From: Glycine soja
Lineage: Eukaryota > Streptophyta > Magnoliopsida > Fabales > Fabaceae
Reading direction: 5' to 3'
Assembly (NCBI RefSeq): GCF_004193775.1
Contig: NC_041018.1
Span: 30,401,940-30,465,939, forward strand
Length of the DNA stretch: 64,000 bases
Below, one piece after another: positions 1-11,379 of the stretch (within the stretch, counting starts at the first letter, position 1; each line of letters starts with the position of its first letter). The position numbers and the translations under genes were made by a program. The notes beneath the pieces are model-generated. The model was not told where the DNA came from and ran no database searches. It was given only the letters and a program-made list of their open reading frames with translations.

Positions 1-241
1 CTTTGCAAGTAGTTTGAATTATCTTTGAGTAGTTGGGAATATAGTAGTAGTTGTTTGAGGGGTGGTCCTAATCTCTATTAAAAGAATTTAGTGTTCTTAA
101 TTTAATATTAGCCTGGTTATTATTTCCTTTGGTCCATGTTGGTTTTTCAACTTGGATGTTTTTCATACTATCTCTGCATTTTTTTCGATTCAGAATTTCT
201 TCTATATACTCCGTCTTATACATATTTTTTCATGTTTCAAG

Positions 242-526
242 AAATCATTGATTAGGTTAGGAGCCAATATGCCTGCGAGAGCATAGCGAATGGCTCGGAG
301 GAGTGATTTTGATCAATACACCCCTTGTTGCAGTGGGGAAACCTACGATGTTGTTATATATTGTGGGATTATTGACATTTTGCAAGATTACGATATCAGC
401 AAGAAACTGGAGCATGCTTACAAGTCTTTACAGGTTGACCCTTCATCAATCTCAGCTGTTGATCCAAAGCTGTACTAAAAAAGGTTCCGGGATTTTGTGG
501 GTAGAATATTCATTGAAGACTGGTAA
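242..526 (+). pseudogene. Relic of PIP5K terminal exon
   Basis: The frame beginning AAA-TCA-TTG-ATT reads KSLIRLGANMPARA, stop, then a stretch containing [26 protein letters not shown] and [13 protein letters not shown], a second stop, then KRFRDFVGRIFIEDW and a final stop. This is the C-terminal catalytic end of plant phosphatidylinositol-4-phosphate 5-kinase, which makes PI(4,5)P2 at membranes. The relic starts right after a TTTCAAG acceptor-like site, so it is the last exon of an intron-containing gene and not a retrocopy. In-frame stops lie at 284-286 (TAG) and 476-478 (TAA). Bases 1-241 would be the preceding intron. Upstream exons are outside the window, so a full-length gene cut only by these stops cannot be excluded, but a functional product is unlikely. 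Confidence 0.8.
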
Positions 527-1728
527 TAGTAAGTAGAAAAAGGTTCAAACATTAACATGATGGGAGAGTTTTGATCTGAATGTCCATAAAATAGCTGAAA
601 GAAGAATCCATTGTTTGGAGTTGGAGAGCTTGTGGTTGACGGTTTAATTCAAAGACCACTCTTTCTGTGGCTATGACCAAGGGAGCTCACCTGAATGCAC
701 AGGTTGTTTTCGTGGCTGAATTTTGAATGTACACAGCCATGATAATGAAGGCAGGGAGATCTTTGTACATGGAGGATGATAGAAATGATCTCTGTCTTTT
801 TTCTCTTTGTTTTTTTTTCGTGAAAGGGGGCAGGGTTTGTGGATTCTTTTTTGTGGTCACAAATAGGATATGAATATGGTGTGAAAAATGATTGAGGAGA
901 CATGAAAATGTTTCTCAGAGATTGGATTCAAAATGCGTGGATAGTTTTTTGTTAATAAAAGAAAGTGTACAGTTCATTTAGAAAGGATAGATGGTAAATT
1001 TCTCTTCTTTTTTCCTCGGGAAGTTGGCAATTTCTTGTTTAATTTGAGATATTTTGGAGACAAGGTTGTGAAATGGAGGGCCAATGGGGCATTAGGATTT
1101 CTCCCACAGAACCCAAGTCGTCTACTTTTTCAATATAAATAAATGAGTTTTAATGTGACTCTGCAATAATGTGTTTCTTTATACATAGACCCTATGAGTA
1201 TGGTTAATTAATCAATTAACAACTTAAATGCTTCCTCTGTCAAATATAATACAGTATATAATTGGAAGGCAGAGAAAATGAATACAATATTAAATGAAAT
1301 TTTTAGTGCATGCATGATGCATACACTAAATTTGAATTTGGCATTACTTGTTGCAACATCAGGGCATCCATACAACAAAATTTAGAAAAGTTTGAATTTA
1401 GAAGACAAAAAAGATCACATGTTGATAAAAAGATCACATATATATAGGTTGTTGCTTCCTGGATCACAATATCACGTTCACAAAAAAGAAGCCAGTGAAA
1501 AATTAATGGATCACAATATCACGTTCACAAACAACAATATTTATCAAAGCAAACCAAATTACTACTTCAATTAAAATATAGGAGTATTAATAAGAAGCAT
1601 GCATCAAGGAATGTAAATAAAAGAGAACATAAGTTATGTAGAAAATAAAAGACAACACACAACAGTCATTCCAATGAAAACAACTTAGCCCACACATTTC
1701 ATATTATTTTGTAAGATTAATTAGATAC
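527..1728. other. AT-rich flank, no gene seen
   Basis: No coding signal was recognised. The first about 600 bases could be the former 3' UTR of the PIP5K relic. A short direct repeat, GGATCACAATATCACGTTCA, occurs at about 1461 and 1508. Confidence 0.5.
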
Positions 1729-1778
1729 CTCTCCAGCGTTCACCGTAATGACATGCGGAGTAAACCAAGATCCTGGCC
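1729..1778 (-). pseudogene. Isolated AHL PPC-domain exon
   Basis: Read on the minus strand, a T-rich tract ending TTTGCAG is followed by 50 bases encoding PGSWFTPHVITVNAGE and then GTATCT, so the piece has exact acceptor and donor sites. FTPHVITVNAGE is the start of the PPC (DUF296) domain of AT-hook motif nuclear-localized proteins, which mediates trimer formation and partner binding. In intron-bearing AHL genes an exon edge near this GE is expected. No AT-hook exon was found to the right, nor the following PPC exon to the left, so this is a stranded exon of a broken gene. The match rests on 16 residues, but the splice sites make chance unlikely. Confidence 0.55.
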
Positions 1779-3902
1779 CTGCAAAAAAATTCCATTAGAG
1801 GATACCATCACATGCACAAGAAATTCAACCTTTAACTTCATGAGTGAAACAAAGGAGATCGTGCACATTTTTTTCAAATAATATAACATGTAGATATCCA
1901 ATAGAACAGTGGATGCAAGCAAATAAGAAATTATCATATTCAGGACAAACAAAAATAAAATAAAATACACATAAGAAATGGGAACAGCAGCACATGACAC
2001 ACGGGCAAAAGAGTAATTTTGAAAATCAGGGAATCGATAACTCGATGGAGAAGGTCCCAACTCCAAAATTACAGTTCAAACATATAGATAAATAAAAAAT
2101 ATTTAAGTACAATAACATTTCTATGTCAAGAGACATTCATAACCATATTACTTAGGATTATGTGTGAAGGTGGGTGGGGTCTATCTGCAATTATAACTAT
2201 GTAATGGAGGACTTTGAATAGAAGATTTTTTTTAATTAACTACTAAAAGAATTTTGAAGACTGGTGTACATTTTTTACTTTGATAGCTGATGCAGCACCA
2301 TATGACATTGATAGGTATATTATTTTATTTTCCCTTTTGCTTATATATTTCTTTTTAACTCTATGTGCTCTTCTATGTGATTATATTCCTGAGTCTATGA
2401 TGTACAAGTTGTATAGCAGAAATCTCTTTACTCAATAGTCAATCCTCATCCTCATCCTCAAGGGACAAAATATAAATAAGTTTTGGCATTTTCTATTAGT
2501 TGCCTCTAGACATATGCTATAGATATCATGCATTTTTGGTCACTATAAGAGCATATATGTCTAGAATTTTGTCTGATAGTGTATAACTAAATAATGTTTG
2601 TTTGATTCTGTTATAATATTTATTCTTCAAATGTTCTGTTCTATTAAATATCTATCATGGGAATGAAGTCATTTAAACAAGAAAGCAAATGTGTCTTCTT
2701 TTAACAGTAAGATGCCAATACCATGGGATATTTTGGTCAACTCAAGCTAATGTGGTTATGTTAGCTGCACTGAAAGCTTCTTTTATTCTCCTCGTCCAAT
2801 GACTTTTTGACTACACCGGAGGAGTTTTCAAAAGATAATGATACAACTCCTGCCGTGAACAAAAATTAAAACCATTATATCTTGAAAAGACACCATGAAT
2901 TTTTTAAACATTCCAGACAAAAGAAGCGCTTACAGGTTCTTTTTATGTTATCACTCCTATCACCTTATATCGTGGTCCTGGGGAATGATGTGAACCATTT
3001 AACAAATGCTGGCATTTATTTATTAGAATTTTCTATGCAGTTATGCACAAAGTTCAAGCAAAGCATACCAGTATTGAAGCATGTTTTTCTTTATCATAGT
3101 AGGACTTGTATATTTGCAATTATACAGTTATTTAAAGATTTTTCAATTCATAATTTGAAAAACTAAATTCACTGCTGGAATCTTCTTACCAGGATGATGT
3201 GTACTCCATAATCACTGAGAAATGTAAAATGTATCCTAAGTGTACACTATGCATACTTAAACTTGACACTAAGGATTGTAACTGTTGTAATGAAGTTATA
3301 CAAGATCCAACTATAATTTCATCTGTCATTCACAAGTGCTCTAGAAAAATTTCCTTGTTTTTTTGTTTTCTTTGTTGGATTTTTGGTATTCCTGTCACAA
3401 TCTTACTTTTTCCAACTAACCTTCCCCATAGGAAGGGTATCTGCAGTTACACTGAGAGACTGAGACTTCTCTTATATTGATTGTGTTAGCAGGTACTAAG
3501 TATCTGGGGTCTTCACACAGAACAAACCCATGTTTCCCTTTCAAGACATATTTCAAAGCAGCATCCTTGAACCCCATCAACAAATAACCAAAATGCCAAA
3601 TAAACCAATTCCCTTGAACCCCCAGAAAATCATACAGTTCAAGAAATTTAAATAGATTTGTTTCTCTATTTCTCTTTGATGCATATTCACAAACATATGG
3701 TGCTCACAATCTATCTCAACTCCAAACCCATTCAATTCACACCCACCAACATATCAAAATCACGGAAACAAAATAGAAAACGAAACATAAATAAAAAAAA
3801 ATCAAGCAACCCTTATAACTACAAAAATGAAATCAAAATCAAACAAACACAAACTTTGAAAAAAGAAAAAAAATAGAGATAACGAAGGAGAGAGGAACTT
3901 AC
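1779..3902. other. Low-copy AT-rich DNA, unassigned
   Basis: Several open stretches (2882-3166 and 3199-3480 on the plus strand) show no recognisable domain and have AT-driven composition. The region could be the intron space of the minus-strand AHL relic, between the possible leader exon at about 3.9-4.1 kb and the exon at 1.73 kb. Confidence 0.4.
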
Positions 3903-4060
3903 CAGCGAGAGGAAGAAAAGCCACGGAGAGGGAGTGTTAACTCGTGACGCTGCTGAGAGGAAAAGAGAGAGAGCTTGTGATGGTGTACTGAGAGGGAGAG
4001 AGAGCTCGTCTGCAGTGTGCAATGAGATAGAGGGAGAGCACGTGGTGTGTGCTGAGAGAG
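3903..4060 (-). other. Possible 5' UTR exon with splice donor
   Basis: The minus strand carries about 150 bases rich in CTCTCTC followed by GCTG and a consensus donor GTAAGTTCC at 3902 and below. CT-rich leaders ending in a GTAAGT donor are typical of plant 5' UTR exons. It lies upstream, on the same strand, of the AHL exon at 1729-1778, so it may be the leader of that broken gene. No TATA box or coding start was confirmed. Confidence 0.3.
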
Positions 4061-4262
4061 AAAGGGAATTTTAATTTCTTTGCTTTTTAATGAGAATTTC
4101 AAATTCTCTCAAATTAATATATTAAAATACTTTGTAAAAATGACAGCATTTTAGTTACTTTTAAAATACCCCATCCAAACATATTATATTATTGAAAGGA
4201 AATTTAATATCTCTGGTAAAATACTTTACCTGGTTAAATTTCCCCATCCAAACACAGGGTAA

Positions 4263-4899
4263 GTGTCACATAAAATTGGAGGGAAATTTCACTTGAATTT
4301 GAAATAGAATTTGGGGAGCCAAAATTTCACTAATTATGATTAGTGAATTTCAGTTATGGTTCAGCTCACTAATCCAAGATCAATTCCAGGATTCTCCACT
4401 AAGTGTGCTTAGGTGTCATGAGGCATGTAAAGCAAGAAGAACATGCACAAAGTGTGACTATATGATGTGGCAATGGGGTGTAGTAAGCAAATGCTCACCT
4501 CCCCCTCTAAAATTTAATTGGATTTGGCTTCTCCCAATTCAATTAAATTTATTTCCCAACACACACATCAAATATTCACTTAGTGCATGTGAAATTACAA
4601 AACTACCCCTAATACAAAAACTAGTCTAGGTGCCCTAAAATACAAGGGTTAAAAAATCCTATATTTCTAGGGTACCCTACCTACATTATGGATCCCTAAA
4701 TACAAAGACAAAAAAATAATGAAATCCTAATCTAATATGTATAAAGATAAGTGGACCCAACATTGGCCCATGGGCTCAAAAATCTACCCTGAGGTTCATG
4801 AGAATCCTCGGGCATTCTTCAACAGCTCTAGCCTAATCCTCTTGGAGCCTCTTGCTCATGGCTCTGGTAACTGGTCCCTTCCTAGGGAGGATTGCATCA
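4263..4899 (-). repeat. Gypsy LTR fragment (element A family), reversed
   Basis: This is the reverse complement of the first two-thirds of the LTRs seen intact at 32730-33692 and 37297-38260. The LTR 5' end is preserved at 4899 (ATTGCATCA on the plus strand), and the other end is lost near 4263, just beyond the start of AAGTGTCACA. Many substitutions separate it from the element A LTRs, so it is much older. Confidence 0.8.
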
Positions 4900-4911
4900 G
4901 TAAGGATCATA

Positions 4912-5290
4912 TTTGAATAGGCAAGCCTTCCTAATAGGCCAGCCTATAGGACTAACCCTCAGGAGACTGAGGAGATATAGTTTCAGGTTAAAGAATTGTT
5001 GGAGAAGGACTGGGTCCAAGAGAGCCTAAGCCCTTGTGTTGTGCCAGTGTTGTTGGTGACCGAAAATGATGGTAAGTGGAGAATGTGTATAGATTGCAGG
5101 GCCATCAATAACATTATTGTAAAGTATAGGCATCCTATTCCTAGACTTAATGATTTGCTAGATGAGTTTGATGGTGCATCTTTTCACAAATTGATCTTAA
5201 AAATGGTTATTACCAAATTAGGATGAAAGAGGGTGATGAGTGGAAAACCACTTTCAAGACAAATTTTGGTTTGTATGAATGGCTAGTGAT
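4912..5290 (+). pseudogene. Ty3/gypsy reverse transcriptase fragment
   Basis: The frame at 4921 reads ASLPNRPAYRTNPQETEEI, a TAG stop at 4978-4980, then VKELLEKDWVQESLSPC, DGKWRMCIDCRAINNI and VKYRHPIPRLNDLLDE. These are the N-terminal fingers/palm motifs of a gypsy RT. After a frameshift near 5203 it resumes as [20 protein letters not shown] and LYEWLV. The YxDD active site, RNase H and integrase are absent. The fragment abuts the reversed LTR piece at 4899 and stops abruptly near 5290. It is a relic of an autonomous relative of elements A and C. Confidence 0.85.
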
Positions 5291-5705
5291 CGAGCAGCGA
5301 GGGTTGAAATTGAAAGAGAGAAGGAAGGAAGTGATACCTGAAGGAAAAAGAAGAGGAAGAGCCAAGGTTCAAAGTTAGGGTTAGGGTTGGGAGTAGGACT
5401 TGTTGTTTGCCTCTATTCCTTCCAAAAAAGGTCTAATGAAAAGAAACAAGTTTGGTGATATAAAATACTCTTTAGCTTTTCTCTCATCTTGAACCGGACC
5501 CTATTCTTTCACGCACATAATATAAGGCTTTTATTTAACTGGCGGGGCGGGTTGGGGCGGATGTAGTAATCCCATATCCGTACCCATCCTTGCTTTTGGT
5601 TCTCGGAGAAAACCCGAACCCAGGCCTGGTCAACTCAGGTATAACCTGTCAAAGTCGGGATGGATTCAGACGGGTACCCACAGGTATGGGTTTTATTGAC
5701 ATTTC
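5291..5705. other. Unclassified repeat-like filler
   Basis: The stretch joins an RT fragment to an LTR fragment. It contains GC-richer motifs such as GGCGGGGCGGGTTGGGGCGG and alternating GGGTACC/GGTATGGG words that look like the end of a DNA transposon, but no terminal inverted repeat or target duplication was found. Confidence 0.3.
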
Positions 5706-6176
5706 TACTCATGACACCTAATCACACTTGGTGGGGAATCTTGGACTTGATCTTGGATTAGTGGCTGAACCATAGCTAAAATTCAGTAATCATAATTAGT
5801 GAAATTTTGGCTCCACAAATTCAATTTCAAATTCAAGTGAAATTTGAATAGAAATTCAAATTTCCCTCCAATTTTGTGTGACACTTAGGATATAAATAGA
5901 GGTCATGTGTATGCATTTTTTCAACTTTGATCATTTGAGAATTACACTTCAAAGTTCAGACCTCATTTGAGGCACAAAATTTCATGCTCCTTCTCTCCTT
6001 CTCCCTCCACTCATCTTCTCCTACCTTCAAACTCTTATCCATGGCTTCCTATGGTGGTGAGCTTGTTCTTGACTCATCTTTCTTCCTTCTCCATTCCGCT
6101 GCCATTGATTTTTAAGAAGCAAATGACTCCATTGATGAAGAAGATCCAAGGCCTACAAGCTCCACATGGAGGTACA
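5706..6176 (+). repeat. Gypsy LTR 3' fragment (element A family)
   Basis: The sequence matches the second half of the element A LTR in the same orientation, including the TATAAATA box at about 5891 and the terminal GAAGAAGATCCAAGGCCTAC region. The final LTR bases are altered (GGAGGTACATCA). No primer-binding site follows, so this is a detached fragment. Confidence 0.8.
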
Positions 6177-7334
6177 TCAAAATTCCAAACTGTTGCTCCC
6201 ATGAGGTAGGAGTCATATGTCAACACATTCATGACCTCCCCAGTTAGGTTCATAATCGTTCTTCACTTCAAAACACATATGCACAACATGATGCATGGTT
6301 TGTAGACAATATGTATATGGTTTATTTTTTATGTCCTTGGAGATTCAAAAATGAATCTCAGAAAAAGCGTATTAAATGAAGCATTAAATGTCATCATCCA
6401 TCAACCCACCCACTCCACCTCAGCAATGTCTACCTCCATCACCTATCAACCTATCCCATTTTGTGCATAACAAGAAGATGAAGGCCCCCATATTTGATGA
6501 AAATAGGTTTCTAGTGGCCTTCCTCACCGAAAAAGAGAAGAATTAAATATAGGAGTGTTGTTATAGAGATTAATCTTCATCAACTTGTCCATCATCATGA
6601 ATACACAACTATTACTCCACCTTCTTGGATGAGGTACGATTATGCACACTCCTTCATAGGCCTACAAAGTTCTCCCGTCTAACGTTGTCGTTGCCTTGGA
6701 CACTCCTTCATGGACACGACCAGTACATTCCAACCTAGTCAAGATGCAACTTCATTGGTTGATCCAAAGGACACAACAATATGTGCGTCCAGCTTCAGAT
6801 GAAGAAGGAGCTAAAAAGGTAAGAGAGATTCTAAAGAAGAATAGTACTCAAGACTTCATAGCACTCTTAACTTTTGACAAAAGCAACATGGATCGTTCTT
6901 TGGAAGTCTAGTCTCCACAAATTAAATGGGAGAAAAGGATCAACATCTAGATGCTAATTACTATGTTTTGTCCAGTCAATCCAGTTGACCTTATTCTATC
7001 ACCTGTTAAGTTCTCTATGATTGGTGGAATACCTGCATAAATCTATACATTCATCCAGGTTATTTCCTATCCACCAAGACTTCATATTACCATATCAATT
7101 GATATAAAGATGATACTTGATTGTTGCTTCCTAAGGTTGTTTGTCAAACATGAAGGAAAAAAGAAAGGCGTCAACCTATATTATAATAAATAAAGGCCCA
7201 ACAAACGGCAGGAAATTGAGGTAGTCAACCACCCGAGAAATTAGAGTTCACTCTTTAGTAGGAAGAAACTGGTGAAGAAACCCAACATTTTTTATGCCAA
7301 AACTTTTTGGAATCAAATTGTTTAGGATGATACT

Positions 7335-7700
7335 TTGCAAGCATTCTCTTCTGGTTATGATGGCAGTGACAATGCTAACCACAAGGATTCAATCCAAGTG
7401 TTACATCCAGTCAAGACATACCATTATGATGATGCTTGTACATGCTTTGTCAAAGACACTAAGGATGATGCAGTCATATCCAAGCTAAAGGCACTCCCCA
7501 TCATCTTTAACTACACTATTTATGATCTCACAAAGATGGATGAGTGGGATTTTAAGGATCACATGATTCAACTTTGTGAAGTGCAAATGCCTAAAAGGGA
7601 AAAGGTGGAAAAAACTTATCAAGAAATTCTGGCTACAAACAAAGTTGCTGAAAAGGCTAGTAAAGAACAAGCTAAAAAGGAAGCAAGGCCTGAGCAATAA
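7335..7700 (+). pseudogene. Unrecognised 121-codon reading frame
   Basis: The frame encodes a protein with an acidic start, a central segment FNYTIYDLTKMDEWDFKDH and a Lys/Glu-rich C terminus (KVAEKASKEQAKKEARPEQ). It is not recognised. Later in-frame stops suggest that the region to 8310 (Gln-rich, then Pro-rich) once belonged to the same protein. Its place just upstream of a polypurine tract and a candidate LTR suggests a structural protein of a non-autonomous retroelement, but this is inference. Confidence 0.3.
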
Positions 7701-8386
7701 GCAACGAACGATTTTGCCAAAGTTACTAAGGTCCTTGTTAATCTCACTATTTTTGGTGCACTACAACAAGTTAAAGAATAAGCCACGTCCATTATTGCAT
7801 GGATGGTGATGTTGTTCATACAAGTCACCCTGAACCTGTGTCTAAGCAAGTTGGCACCTCAAATGAGGCCACCTCGGTGGAAAAAGGAGATTCTTGACAG
7901 AGTAGTTGTCTTTTTTGGCAACTTTGATGTCACTCGAACTAATTATGCTTCCCTAAGCACTTTAATTGAAGATCATGTCCAAGAGATGCTAAACCAAGCT
8001 CTTATAAGGTAGAAAGAAGAAACCAGTCAGGAACTTCAAGCTATTGTGGAACAACAAAGGAAGGAGAATGAGCAATATCATTCATCAATGCAAAATGCCA
8101 TTGCCAATCAACTTACTAATATATCACATATGCATCTCCAGAATTTGCAACATGCTCAATAGAACATGTTAGGTGTTGTTGTCCAACCACCACCTATCAT
8201 CCAACAACAACCAACCATCCAAAAACAACAAACTTCAAGTATATTGCATACACCTACTAAACCAACTCCACCACCGCATGATCAGACACTTCCACCATCG
8301 TCTAATCAAGAGTGACAATGATGTCTAATCCTCATTTCTTTCTTTGAACCCTAAGTATTTTTGTTAATGACAAAAGGGGGAGATTT

Positions 8387-9456
8387 GCTATGATATTATT
8401 ACTCTAATACATATCTTAAAATCATGCATTATTCTTCTATCTTATCATGACTATCATAAAAAAGGGAGAGATTTGTAAGATGAGACCATCCGTTATCACA
8501 ACTAGACGATCCATCCTTGCCCATGATTTTGATGATTACAAAGATATAATTATTGGTATACTAATGAGTTATCTTTAAGTGAATAGGACTGACTACATAT
8601 GAGCATACTTTGTATTAATTCTTATCATATAACTCTTATTAGTGCGTGTTTATTCACAAGTAGAACTGTTTTATTAAAGTAATATCCAACTTCCAACGCG
8701 TTTTTATAAACTAGCATCCACTTATTGTGAAAATTAGTATCTATACATTGTATTGTTTTATTCTCATCTAATAGACTTATTCACTTACAAAATTTATTTT
8801 TATACTAATTACAAGTGACATCCAATGTTGTACTAAAATCCATATTAGCTAAAAAGGGAAGTACATGAACTCAACTTTCGTGATTTCATTTTTGCCAATC
8901 TTATTTTGGAATTGTTAACATTTGAAATTCAAGTATGAAAGGACAAAATAGAAGGGAATAAAAGGATTGAAGAGAATATTCCTCAAGGTTTGTTTTATGT
9001 TGTTGTTTGTACTTTATTCCTTCTCTCTCCAACCAAAGCACGACATGTTGCATTGCCTCCAACTACAAGACAATGGTCATATCAAGCAACCATAAATTTT
9101 GTAACTGATCTCTTACCAAAAGTCTATAAAAGGTGACTACCGGCTCTACAAAAAAAAAATACAAAAATATCAAGAGAAAAACGAGAAAGATTAATTTGAA
9201 GCAAAATCCATCAAATCATTGGATGACACAAAATATGCTGAACTAGTTCATCCTTTGCGTAGCAAAGTTATTCATTGTATTCAAGCTTAAGTGTTTATCC
9301 ACTCATTGAGTGATTTGAATCTATTTATTCATTTAAAAATTGTTTGTTTGCGAAAGCTAGGAGTGACTTAGTATTAAACAATATTTAAGTGTCTTAGATT
9401 CAAAAGAAGTCTAAGGGTGTGCCAGAAGTGGCCTAGAAAATACTGTTATAGCTAGC
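8387..9456 (+). repeat. Candidate 3' LTR of unknown family
   Basis: The stretch lies between a polypurine tract (ending 8386) and the start of element C. It contains a TATA box (CTATAAAAGG, about 9124) about 740 bases in, which is LTR-like spacing. Exact ends could not be fixed, because both TGCTATGATA at about 8387 and TGTAAGATGA at about 8474 are possible starts, and the partner LTR is missing. Confidence 0.3.
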
Positions 9457-10707
9457 TGATACAATCCTACCCGCCAAGGGTATTGGATAGAAGACTCCAA
9501 GAGGATTGGGCTAGAGTTGCTAAAGAAGGCCTTGGGGTTCTCATGAACCTAAGGGTATATTTTTTGAGCCTATGGGCCAAGGTTGGGTCCACTCTTCTTT
9601 GTAAATATTAGAATAGGTTTTTCCCTCTTTTGGGCCTTGTATTTTGGTCATTCTAGTAGTATAGGGTTTTAGCCTTGTATTTCAGAGCATTTTGAGTAGT
9701 CTTTGTAGTAGGGACTTTTTTTTGTATTTTCATGTATTTTTGGCTCAAAATCACACAAGCTGGCAGAAAAATCAGTATCCAGAAAAAAAAAAGTGATAGG
9801 GAAGTGTGCTTGTTGTTTTGGCTCAAAATTTATTCTATATTTGGTGCCTATTTTATACCAATCTTAGTTCCTAAATTTCAATTGAAAATTAGTGTGAAAA
9901 CAAGTGTCAAAGCTAGAGGTTTGTTGAGTCTTTTTTTTCAGTTTTTTTTCCTCTACTCTAGAGCCATTCTAAGTTTCTCTCTGAGTCCTAGCTTGCTTCT
10001 CTATCCTTTTCATTGCTTTAATTGTTGAATAATCCTTGAAAAATTGTCTTGTTAAAACTCCATTGGTTTAGCTTTCATTTCATTTTTTTGTGGTCTTTGG
10101 TTATTGCTTGTATCTTTGTTTCCTTGTTTGTGAGTTGCCATATAGGGGAATTGGAAAGGAGGATTGGTGGCATCCCTTGAAGAATTTGGGTCAAGAAGCA
10201 AGGGGCCAACCACTTTAAGAGTTATTAGACTAAGAAGCACTCCAAATTGAGTGAATCACCAAAGAGAGAAAAACCACCAAAATTAGGGACCTTTTTGCAA
10301 TTTTGTAATTGACAATTTACTTACTTTCATTGCTTTCAAATTTGTAACAAAAAGGTCTTTCATTGGAAGAAAGTTGGGAGCCTCCAATAGGTCACCCTAC
10401 TTCCCTTTGTGTGTAATAATTTTAGGTAATTTTCCCTTAGGATTGTGAGTGTTTTGTTGGGAACCTTAAATGTGGTCATCCAAACACTCTTAGGATTCGC
10501 CTAGTTTACATTTCTTGCTTACTTTTATAGCTTATTTCCTTTACCTTCCATTGTCAAACCGCCTAGATAACTTGCCTTTTACCAATTAGTTTTTACCTTA
10601 TCTTTCACACCTCTTTAAGTGTTTATTTTGGCTAGTTTCAACTATAGTTTCTTTTACCTTTTTTTTTCAAACCCCCAACAAGAAAGAACCACAACTTAGG
10701 AACCAAC

Positions 10708-11379
10708 ATGAGTCATCATTCAATTAGTGTTAATGGTGAGGGTACTAGTCATAAGGACCCTTTATCTAGAATCTTAGATGAGTTGAGTTCCCTCAAGTTA
10801 TGGAAAGAAAAACAAGAGAGAAAAGAAAAAGAAAAAAAAAGAGTGGAAGAAATAAGTCAAGATGAAAAAGAGAAAATAAGGGAAGAAGAAAGAAGGAAAA
10901 TACTAAAAGAGTTAAGAAAAGTAAAACATGCCTCCTATAGTAGTCATAACTCTTGCAAGAGCCTAAGTGAAGAACTTCGTGACTATTATGAAGGAAGGCA
11001 TAGGGCACATCTTAGACCTCACTCCCATTGGAGAGAAAATGAAAGAAAGCCTCAAGAGGCTAACATTAACCTCCCATACTTCATGGAAAGGACAATGTAG
11101 AGGCTAACTTAGATTGGGAAATAAGGGTAGAGCAACAACTCAAACGGAAGTCTACTTCAAAATCTTATGGCTCTCACTCTTATCCAAAGAAAGACCAAGG
11201 TCAAGGCATCTTAAGGGTGACACCTTCTAAGCCCAAATATGATAAGGGGAAGACAATATAAAAGTAACCCCTTAAGGCTAGTATGCAAGAGAAGACTAGC
11301 TTCATAAAGTGCTTTAAATGTCTTGGAAGAGGGCACATTACTTCTCAATGCCACACCAAGAAAACCATGATTATGAGGG
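10708..11379 (+). pseudogene. Element C Gag-like ORF, broken
   Basis: The frame starts MSHHSISVNGEGTSHKDPL and carries a long Lys/Glu-rich helix. It shifts frame near 11085-11100 (PYFMERTM, then stop) and continues in other frames to the zinc knuckle CFKCLGRGHITSQC near 11309-11350, whose last Cys is followed by HTKKTMIM. The Gag core between DNVEANLDWEIRVEQQLK and RKSTSKSYGSHSY is missing, exactly as in element A. The protein would have bound RNA and formed particles. The shared deletion shows that C came from an already defective lineage. Confidence 0.8.

Larger units (their letters stand above)
6177..9456 (+). mobile_element. Tentative degenerate LTR retroelement, 3' half
   Basis: The stretch ends in retroelement-like signals: a polypurine run AAAAGGGGGAGATT at 8373-8386, a second GGGAGAG run near 8465, then about 1 kb with a CTATAAAAGG TATA box near 9124, as expected of a 3' LTR. 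Before these lie degraded reading frames (6696-6911, 7335-7700, 7803-8012) with a Lys/Glu-rich region and a Pro/Gln-rich tail, which would suit a Gag-like protein. No zinc knuckle, protease or RT motif was seen and no second LTR copy is present, so the class is uncertain. Confidence 0.35.

Noticed and set aside
2288..2330. Possible micro-exon on the plus strand encoding ADAAPYDID between AG and GT
   Set aside because: Too short and not linked to any recognised gene or neighbouring exon.
2882..3480. Two open frames of 93-94 codons on the plus strand
   Set aside because: AT-rich, no domain, no promoter or splice context. Likely chance frames.
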